Below, one piece after another: positions 1 through 5,036 of a stretch of DNA of 5,036 nucleotides. This DNA is from Gammaproteobacteria bacterium. GTDB taxonomy: Bacteria > Pseudomonadota > Gammaproteobacteria > GCA-001735895. A model generated the notes under the pieces. That model ran no database searches and was not told the DNA's origin. It saw nothing but the letters and a program-made list of their open reading frames with translations. The stretch spans positions 1 to 5,036 of the forward strand of contig JAPUFZ010000176.1 in assembly GCA_027293245.1 (NCBI GenBank), given 5' to 3'. Within the stretch, counting starts at the first letter, position 1; each line of letters begins with the position of its first letter. The translations under genes and the position numbers were made by a program.

Positions 1-401
1 CCGACCAGACAAATCGCAACCCAGGTGCGGGTTTCGATCGGCTCACGAAAAGCCAGCCATCCAATCAGCGCGGCGAACAACGGTGTGATACTGAGAATGA
101 TCAGGGTGTTGGCAATACTGGTGTGGGTAAGGGCCGTAACAAATGAAATAGTACCCAGCGAGTAGATTAAAACCATTGCCATGCCCGCGCGACCCATGGT
201 TTTATATTTCTGCCAGGTTTTGTGCGGATGAACCAGGTTCGCTATAAGCGCCATGCCAAACGCGAGCAACAGCGCGCGCCAGAATATCAGGGTCCAGTGG
301 TCGACATGGATCAGGCGGGTCAGTAGACCATCGGGTGAAATAATCAGTACGCCAAGCGCAGTAATAATCAACCCTTTGGCGTGCTGTGAAAGGACAGGCA
401 T
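1..401 (-). CDS. EamA/DMT-family membrane transporter, N-terminal part (cut by the left window edge)
   Basis: This is an inner-membrane protein of the drug/metabolite transporter superfamily, EamA type. Family members export amino acids, metabolites or other small molecules; the substrate cannot be told here. Only the first 133 residues are in the window, against roughly 280-300 for a full member. Hydrophobic segments lie at about residues 10-22, 36-57, 72-91 and 94-117, with a fifth starting near 127. Family-like stretches include 'HWTLIFWRALLLAFG' (35-49), 'TSIANTLIILSITPLFAAL' (94-112) and 'FREPIETRTW' (118-127). The ATG at 401 is the only possible upstream start, because an in-frame TAA lies at 414-416. 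No good Shine-Dalgarno sequence precedes it. It lies 67 bp downstream of the Mur-ligase-like gene on the same strand, so co-transcription is possible but unproven. The family call is secure. A role in arginine, aspartate or dipeptide transport would be speculation from position only. Confidence 0.9.
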   Translation of the reverse strand, partial: MPVLSQHAKGLIITALGVLIISPDGLLTRLIHVDHWTLIFWRALLLAFGMALIANLVHPHKTWQKYKTMGRAGMAMVLIYSLGTISFVTALTHTSIANTLIILSITPLFAALIGWLAFREPIETRTWVAICLV

Positions 402-410
402 ATCAATATT

Positions 411-420
411 GGGTTAACCC
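411..420. promoter_or_regulatory. Perfect 10-bp palindrome GGGTTAACCC just upstream of the transporter start
   Basis: The sequence GGGTTAACCC equals its own reverse complement. It ends 9 bp before the ATG of the transporter gene, in the place of its 5' untranslated region or promoter. Flanking TT and AA would extend the symmetry only if one extra C is skipped. It could be an operator half-site pair, but no regulator is known to me for this exact sequence, and a single short palindrome can occur by chance. Confidence 0.2.
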
Positions 421-429
421 CAAAATCCC

Positions 430-453
430 CTTTGCGTGCTTTGCGCCTTTGCG
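430..453. repeat. Three copies of CTTTGCG in a 24-bp stretch
   Basis: CTTTGCG occurs at 430-436, 439-445 and 447-453, giving steps of 9 and 8 bp. The stretch fills much of the 67-bp gap between the Mur-ligase-like gene and the transporter gene. Similar runs of 'CTTTGCG/CCTTTGCG' with near-codon spacing are, from memory, seen as dispersed intergenic sequences in many unrelated bacterial genomes; their role is not known to me. The three copies are directly visible; the link to a dispersed family is recollection, not a search result. Confidence 0.5.
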
Positions 454-468
454 AGAATCAATTTTCAA

Positions 469-2184
469 TCAGGATTGTTTAATAAAACGAAGGACTTCAT
501 CGCGCTCGGTCAATACCAGGAACAAGCCCAGGTCACCGGTTTGCAGTTCCGCCACCGCCAGTTGAACTCCCTGCAGGGGTGAACTGGCAAAATGGAGCTG
601 GTTTAACGCCAGTCCCGAATCGAGGCAGGCCCGTTTTATTATTTCGCTGACTTCGCCGGGTTCACGCCCGCGCAGGTAGTACTCGATCTCTGTGATCACC
701 ACATGATCGGGATCGATAGCACAAACGCCTTTCGCGATGGCATTGATATCATCGTCAGATCGATCACCAGCGGAACCAAATACTACCCACTTGTTTTGCG
801 CCGGCATGCGTTTTACGGTATCTACCACGGCCTCGACACTGTGTGCATTGTGGGCGAAGTCGACAATGACTCGCGCCCCATTGCTTAGAGCAAAGGTGTT
901 TAAGCGCCCGGGGTTGTCGTGTTCATCGCTATGAAATCTGGTTAATCCCTGCCTGATTTGATCGACCGTATAGCCGAGCGCTGCGGCAACACCGACAGCG
1001 CCGAGGGCATTGCGTACGTTGTGCAATGCGGCACCGTCAAGCGTCATCGGGATCTGAGCGATTTCACAAATAGATTTCGCCTCGGCACCGTCAAAATAAA
1101 CAATACTGCCGGCATCGCTATAACAGCATCTGCCCTGCGCATCGATCTGTTGTTTGATTCGGGCATGTTCTTTATCCAGGCTGAACCAGCAAGTATTGTC
1201 CTGTTCAACCCTGTCCATATAGGCCCGGCAATTTTGATCGTCAGCATTGACGACCAACACGCCGTCTTCGGCGAGTATCTTTCGGACTGCAAACTTGACC
1301 TCGGTTAATGCTTCGAGCGTATTGACACCATACTGTCCCAGGTGATCACTGGCAATATTGGTGACCAGCGCGGCGCGTGCACGTCGCAGCGGTAATCCGC
1401 GACGCAGGATACCGCCGCGTGCCACTTCGAGAAAAGCTACCTGTAAACGTTTATCGCGGAGCAACAAGCGTGCACCGCCCGGGCCAGAGTAATCACCATG
1501 GTCGAGTACGTCGTTGCCGACACGCACGAAGTCGGTAGAAGTGACCCCCGAAACCTGCGCAGCTGCCTTGGCAATGCCGTCCAGTAGTCGCACGCTGGTC
1601 GACTTACCATTGGTGCCGGTGATTAGTGCTACCGGTATATCGTGTATTTCCGACCAGGGAATTTGATCCAGTTCAGGAATCGCATCAACCGGCCAGCAAA
1701 TGCCGCCTTCTCCATGGCCGATGGACACTTCATCGTCATCGACTAAAAAGTCAACCTCATGCCTGGCCGCGGAATGTTGTAGCTCGAGTAATGCCGGGTT
1801 GCTTTCAGACCTGATTGAACTACGAATTTCCTGAACCAATGCCTCTTCATCTTCAACATCGATCGCCAGTAACTTGCAGCAACAAAAATACCAGTTGGTT
1901 TCAAGCACGAGTACGGCCGAGTAAAGTTGATCGATTGGCGCTTCTATCAACAGGTTGAAACCGTTTTCAAAACGCCGGTGCATGATGGCCCGGTCCCGCC
2001 AACCTATCCGTGAGAGCAAATGCTGCAGTTGGCTATCCCAGCTCTCGAGCACCACATCCATGTTCATATCCTTGATTAACACATCAAGAATCGCCCCGGT
2101 TTTACTCCACAGCATGGAAGGACCGGTTAACCGACGAGCATCGTCGAGAATCAGCTGGCTGGATTCAATCTCTGGAATTTCCAT
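469..2184 (-). CDS. CphA-like Mur ligase family protein lacking the ATP-grasp domain (cyanophycin synthetase paralogue)
   Basis: This is a predicted cytoplasmic ATP-dependent ligase of the Mur/FPGS superfamily, 571 residues from the ATG at 2184. The Mur part starts near residue 183. It shows the P-loop GTNGKST (190-196), 'LEVARGGILRRGL' (252-264), 'SDHLG' (279-283), a lysine in 'TEVKFAV' (K297) where Mur enzymes carry a carbamylated Lys, 'NADD' (313-316), 'HNVRNALGA' (388-396), 'NPGRLN' (424-429), 'DFAHNAHS' (442-449) and 'GSAGDRSDDD' (470-479). These match the arginine-adding domain of CphA motif by motif. Residues 15-165 weakly resemble the CphA N-domain ('RRLTGP', 'IGHGEG'), but no ATP-grasp follows. 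The gene lies 163 bp downstream of cphA on the same strand. A TTG at 2193 could add three residues and has a GAAGAGA upstream; I chose the ATG as the commoner codon. Similar ATP-grasp-less proteins are found beside cphA in other proteobacteria and are usually called Mur ligase or CphA-like. Fold and kinship are clear; substrate and reaction are not. Confidence 0.9.
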   Translation of the reverse strand: MEIPEIESSQLILDDARRLTGPSMLWSKTGAILDVLIKDMNMDVVLESWDSQLQHLLSRIGWRDRAIMHRRFENGFNLLIEAPIDQLYSAVLVLETNWYFCCCKLLAIDVEDEEALVQEIRSSIRSESNPALLELQHSAARHEVDFLVDDDEVSIGHGEGGICWPVDAIPELDQIPWSEIHDIPVALITGTNGKSTSVRLLDGIAKAAAQVSGVTSTDFVRVGNDVLDHGDYSGPGGARLLLRDKRLQVAFLEVARGGILRRGLPLRRARAALVTNIASDHLGQYGVNTLEALTEVKFAVRKILAEDGVLVVNADDQNCRAYMDRVEQDNTCWFSLDKEHARIKQQIDAQGRCCYSDAGSIVYFDGAEAKSICEIAQIPMTLDGAALHNVRNALGAVGVAAALGYTVDQIRQGLTRFHSDEHDNPGRLNTFALSNGARVIVDFAHNAHSVEAVVDTVKRMPAQNKWVVFGSAGDRSDDDINAIAKGVCAIDPDHVVITEIEYYLRGREPGEVSEIIKRACLDSGLALNQLHFASSPLQGVQLAVAELQTGDLGLFLVLTERDEVLRFIKQS

Positions 2185-2197
2185 AGGGTCCAAACAA

Positions 2198-2204
2198 TCT
2201 CTTC
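2198..2204 (-). promoter_or_regulatory. Possible ribosome binding site GAAGAGA that bears on the start of the Mur-ligase-like gene
   Basis: Read on the minus strand, GAAGAGA ends 4 nt before a TTG codon at 2193 and 13 nt before the ATG at 2184. Its spacing fits the TTG better. The ATG instead has only a weak GGA (2189-2191) 4 nt upstream. An in-frame TGA at 2203-2205 excludes starts further upstream. The two choices differ by three residues and do not alter the domain picture. Confidence 0.3.
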
Positions 2205-2226
2205 AAGGGGTTTAGCCGATGCTTAA

Positions 2227-2324
2227 TTTTTTGTTAGGGCAAGGCAAAAAGTGTCGAAAAAGCGCAGTTTACACACAGTAAATGAGCATTTTGAGACCAT
2301 TTTTAGCGCAGTCATAGCAAAAAA
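2227..2324. repeat. Long imperfect inverted repeat (about 98 bp) between cphA and the Mur-ligase-like gene
   Basis: The element begins with TTTTTTG (2227-2233) and ends with CAAAAAA (2318-2324). Its middle is TTTAC-ACACA-GTAAA (2268-2282). The left arm (2227-2272) aligned by hand with the reverse complement of the right arm (2278-2324) matches at well over half of the positions with a few one-base gaps, so a transcript could fold into one long hairpin. Each arm carries A-rich blocks in the same place. It fills most of the 154-bp gap and contains no credible gene. Because the stem begins with T and ends with A on either strand, it is not a standard intrinsic terminator. It looks like a MITE-like or dispersed palindromic intergenic repeat. 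The 'TTTAC..CAGTAAATGAGCA' core looks familiar from gammaproteobacterial intergenic DNA, but I cannot search for other copies. Confidence 0.6.
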
Positions 2325-2347
2325 GAAGCTTCGGGGCAGACCCTCGA

Positions 2348-5036
2348 TTAATCGCCATCCTCAGGCTCGCTGCTGGCGAGTCTAACTCCCCTTTCATCGA
2401 TAATAATCTCTTCATCCTGGTCCAGCACGTAGCGTTTTTCACGCTCGGGCACAAACACCTTGGTACCGGGTAAGATTTCCTTGGACTCGGGTTTATCGCT
2501 ATTGAGATTGATGATCAGTTTCCAGGCGCGTTGCAGGTCATCGGCAGTAACCAGTACCAGGTCACCCGCCTCGGCCATATTGAGCGCATATTCTATCGCG
2601 GGTACTTCGTCGGCAATGACCCATATATTACTGTCGTCGACCCCAAACTCGCGTAGGTATTTTCGAATCAGCTGGGGCACTTCATCGTGACCCCGGCCGC
2701 GCCGATTTATGTCCGCATTGCAGATAAAATGAGTAAAGTGCGGTAAACAGGCCTCCACCGATTCACGAATATCCTCGTCGCGTCGATCACCCGGCACCGA
2801 TATCACAATGATGCGCTTACCCTCCGGTTCGAGTTTATCGACCAGGTTGGCCATGGCACGGAAACCAGCCGGATTGTGGGCATAGTCAAGAATGACCTTG
2901 AACGGATGCTCGTTATAAATATTAGTGCGGCCCGGACTCTGAAAGAACGAGGTATCAAAAGTACGCAAACCGTTACGAATCTCGTCGAGGTCCTTGTCAA
3001 AGCTGAAAGCCATGGCCGCCGCAAACATCGCGTTTTGCACATTATGCATGGCCTTGCCTTCGATCGTCGCCGGGATTAAATGCGTCCACAGTAAGGGAAT
3101 ATGGGCGCCGTTGTCGTAGATTGTAATCATATCGCCGTTAATGCCCTTTTCCAGTACCACGGCGCGGCCATTGGCACGAATATGTTCACGTACCAGTCCA
3201 TGGGTAGGATCCATGGTCACATAACACAGGTGTTTGGCGCGGGTACTGTTGGCCATCTTCAGACAAAGCTTGTCGTCTGCATTCAATACCGCTGTATCGT
3301 TTGCAATGCGCACCACAACTTCCTTGACCCTGGCCAGTTGTTCGAGAGTTTCGATACCACCCAGACCCATATGGTCGGCCGATATATTGATGCAGGCGGC
3401 GACATCGCATTCCGAATATCCGAGGCCGGCGCGCAGGATGCCACCACGCGCAGTTTCCATTATGGCAAAGTCGATGGTTGGATCACGCAATACGATTTGC
3501 GCCGATTGAGGTCCGGTCATATCACCTTTGACTGTGATCCTGCCGTCTATATAAATACCGCCGGTCGAGGTCATGCCGACGATGTGACCACTGGTTTTCA
3601 TGATATGCGCGAGCATGCGCGTGGTCGTGGTTTTACCATTGGTACCGGTAATTGCAGCCACCGGAATGCGGCCCGGCACTCCCGGAGGATACAGCATGTC
3701 GAGTACCTTGCCGGCGACGTCGCGTGGCTCACCCTCGCTTGGCGCAACGTGCATACGAAAACCCGGACCGGCGTTCACTTCAACAATTGCACCACCGACA
3801 TCCTTGTAGGAAAGAGTGATATCTTCGGAAAGGAAATCCACACCGCCAATATCAAGCCCGATCGCGCGCACCGCGCGTACCGCCATTTCACGGTTATCCG
3901 GGTGCACGACATCGGTCATATCAATCGCGGTACCACCGGTGGATAGATTTGCTGTTGAGCGCAGAAAAAGCTGTTCGCCCTTTTTCAAGACCGAATTTTC
4001 GTTATACCCGGCCTCTTTCATTAACGTCCTTGCCGGCTGGTCGATTTCCAGTCGGGTCAACACTTTTTCGTGCCCGATACCTCGGCGCGGGTCTGAATTG
4101 ACGATATCGATTAAGGTCGCAATCGTCGACTTACCATCCCCAATAACATGCCCCGGCACACGTTTGGCGACAGCAACCAGCTCATTGTTAATCACCAGCA
4201 TGCGATGATCGAACCCGGTAACAAAACTTTCGGCGAGCACATAGCGAGTCCTGCCCTGTTCCCTGGCAAAATGAAATCCTTCGCGAACCTGTTCATCGGT
4301 GGTCAAATTAATGCTAATGCCGCGCCCATGGTTTGCATCCAGGGGTTTGATGACTATCGGATAACCAATTTTATTCGCCGCCCGCACCGCCTCGTCTTCG
4401 TTGGTAAACATCATTTGCCTGGGTACCGGCAATCCCATATCGCGAAGCAAACCATGCGTTCCTTCTTTGTCACTGGCCAGTGAAGTGGGAATCGTACCGG
4501 TATTACTGGTTACCGTTGCCTGGATGCGCTTCTGGTATTTACCGTGACCAAATTGCACCAGGCTGTATTCATTCAGGCGCAACCAGGGAATATCACGTTC
4601 CACCGCGGCGTCGACCAGGGACTGGGTACTGGGACCAAATTCACGCCGTTGTGCACGCAGTACAAAACTTTCCAGTTCGGCTTCGAAGTCGAAGTTTTCA
4701 TCTATTTTGTGATCTACCTGCTGCTGCAGTTTTTTGGGCAGCAAATGCATCAGCAGGCGCAAAGCCAGGTGCCCGGCCCCGATTCCGGCATCACGCTGCT
4801 TGTAGGCATATACCATGTTGTACATTCCGGGTTCCCCGGTGGTGCGGGTGCGGCCGAAGGATACTCCCGAACCCGCAATATTCTGAATTTCGAGTGCGAC
4901 ATGCTCCATGATATGTCCCATCCAGGTGCCATCGTCCTCGGTCAGCCGACGAATGAAACCACCCTCCTCGCGGTAGGAACAACCGTGTTCGGCCAGTGTC
5001 GGTAACGCCTTTTGTAAACCGTTAGTGAAGCCCTTG
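2348..5036 (-). CDS. cphA: Cyanophycin synthetase CphA (5' end cut by the right window edge)
   Basis: CphA polymerises cyanophycin in the cytoplasm, using ATP to add Asp to the backbone and then Arg to each Asp side chain. The window shows 895 residues, numbered here from the first complete codon. The frame stays open to the edge, so the ATG at 4921 is an internal Met, not the start. By alignment from memory to Synechocystis CphA1, about 38 residues are missing. The N-domain keeps GHIMEH (40-45). The ATP-grasp domain (about 195-440) has 'KPLDANHGRG' (230-239), 'GDGKST' (299-304), 'STANLSTGG' (360-368) and 'EVNAGPGFRMH' (419-429). The Mur-like domain (about 455-840) has the P-loop GTNGKTTT (464-471), 'ETARGGILRAGL' (527-538), 'ADHMGL' (553-558), K571, 'DYAHNPAGFRAM' (717-728), 'PGDRRDED' (748-755) and 'RRGRG' (778-782). 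A charged, acidic tail of about 50 residues follows. All catalytic motifs appear intact, so it is probably active. No cyanophycinase gene is visible nearby. Confidence 0.97.
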   Translation of the reverse strand, partial: KGFTNGLQKALPTLAEHGCSYREEGGFIRRLTEDDGTWMGHIMEHVALEIQNIAGSGVSFGRTRTTGEPGMYNMVYAYKQRDAGIGAGHLALRLLMHLLPKKLQQQVDHKIDENFDFEAELESFVLRAQRREFGPSTQSLVDAAVERDIPWLRLNEYSLVQFGHGKYQKRIQATVTSNTGTIPTSLASDKEGTHGLLRDMGLPVPRQMMFTNEDEAVRAANKIGYPIVIKPLDANHGRGISINLTTDEQVREGFHFAREQGRTRYVLAESFVTGFDHRMLVINNELVAVAKRVPGHVIGDGKSTIATLIDIVNSDPRRGIGHEKVLTRLEIDQPARTLMKEAGYNENSVLKKGEQLFLRSTANLSTGGTAIDMTDVVHPDNREMAVRAVRAIGLDIGGVDFLSEDITLSYKDVGGAIVEVNAGPGFRMHVAPSEGEPRDVAGKVLDMLYPPGVPGRIPVAAITGTNGKTTTTRMLAHIMKTSGHIVGMTSTGGIYIDGRITVKGDMTGPQSAQIVLRDPTIDFAIMETARGGILRAGLGYSECDVAACINISADHMGLGGIETLEQLARVKEVVVRIANDTAVLNADDKLCLKMANSTRAKHLCYVTMDPTHGLVREHIRANGRAVVLEKGINGDMITIYDNGAHIPLLWTHLIPATIEGKAMHNVQNAMFAAAMAFSFDKDLDEIRNGLRTFDTSFFQSPGRTNIYNEHPFKVILDYAHNPAGFRAMANLVDKLEPEGKRIIVISVPGDRRDEDIRESVEACLPHFTHFICNADINRRGRGHDEVPQLIRKYLREFGVDDSNIWVIADEVPAIEYALNMAEAGDLVLVTADDLQRAWKLIINLNSDKPESKEILPGTKVFVPEREKRYVLDQDEEIIIDERGVRLASSEPEDGD

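Noticed and set aside
958..1308. A 116-codon plus-strand open frame inside the Mur-ligase-like gene
   Set aside because: It is antisense to conserved Mur motifs and has no recognisable protein features.
469..2184. Calling this gene MurC, MurE, MurF or folylpolyglutamate synthase
   Set aside because: The run of LEVARGGILRRGL, SDHLG, NADD and GSAGDRSDD follows CphA more closely than these enzymes, and the gene is next to cphA rather than in a cell-wall or folate cluster.
2227..2324. Reading the palindrome as a rho-independent terminator, a tRNA or a CRISPR repeat
   Set aside because: On either strand the stem ends in A rather than a T-run, there is no cloverleaf or CCA end, and there is only one unit with no spacers.
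2269..2454. A 61-codon minus-strand open frame overlapping the end of cphA and the palindrome
   Set aside because: It is in another frame over the cphA C-terminus and runs into the inverted repeat; no domain or ribosome binding site supports it.
3101..3946. A 281-codon open frame on the plus strand inside cphA
   Set aside because: It lies antisense to the conserved Mur and ATP-grasp regions of CphA, its translation has no recognisable domain, and its length is explained by codon bias of the gene on the other strand.
2348..4921. Taking the ATG at 4921 as the start of CphA
   Set aside because: The frame upstream of it is open for 38 more codons to the edge and encodes typical CphA N-domain sequence (for example 'LPTLAEHGCSYREEGGF'), so this Met is internal.
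4480..5005. Overlapping plus-strand open frames of 143 and 153 codons near the right edge
   Set aside because: They are antisense to the CphA N-domain, which continues in frame to the window edge, and show no family features.

Overview
The window looks like chromosomal DNA from a heterotrophic proteobacterium, most likely a gammaproteobacterium. This rests on intermediate G+C (about half by eye), the proteobacterial style of the cyanophycin synthetase, and its pairing with a second, shorter Mur-ligase-like gene. Nothing suggests a phage, plasmid or insertion sequence. The placement is an inference from gene content, not from a marker gene.

All three genes lie on the minus strand, so the transcription order runs from high to low coordinates. 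First is cphA, cyanophycin synthetase (2348-5036), with its N-terminus cut off by the right edge of the window. Next comes a 154-bp gap holding a long imperfect palindrome of about 98 bp. Then a 571-residue CphA-like protein (469-2184) that has a Mur-ligase domain but no ATP-grasp domain. After a 67-bp gap with a triple CTTTGCG repeat and a GGGTTAACCC palindrome comes the start of an EamA/DMT-family membrane transporter (1-401), cut off by the left edge.

CphA makes cyanophycin, a poly-aspartate backbone with arginine side chains used as a nitrogen, carbon and energy store. The ATP-grasp domain adds Asp and the Mur-like domain adds Arg. The CphA here keeps all the recognisable motifs of both domains, plus the GHxxEH motif of the N-terminal domain. 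The neighbour reads like a CphA from which the ATP-grasp module has been removed: its N-terminal region still shows weak likeness to the CphA N-domain, including the 'GHG' segment that precedes the ATP-grasp, and it then passes almost directly into a Mur domain with an intact P-loop. It may modify, prime or regulate the polymer made by CphA, but its reaction cannot be read from sequence. No cyanophycinase or isoaspartyl dipeptidase gene is visible. The transporter may be unrelated to the pathway.

The most interesting items are the ATP-grasp-less CphA paralogue and the palindromic element between the two synthetase-like genes.
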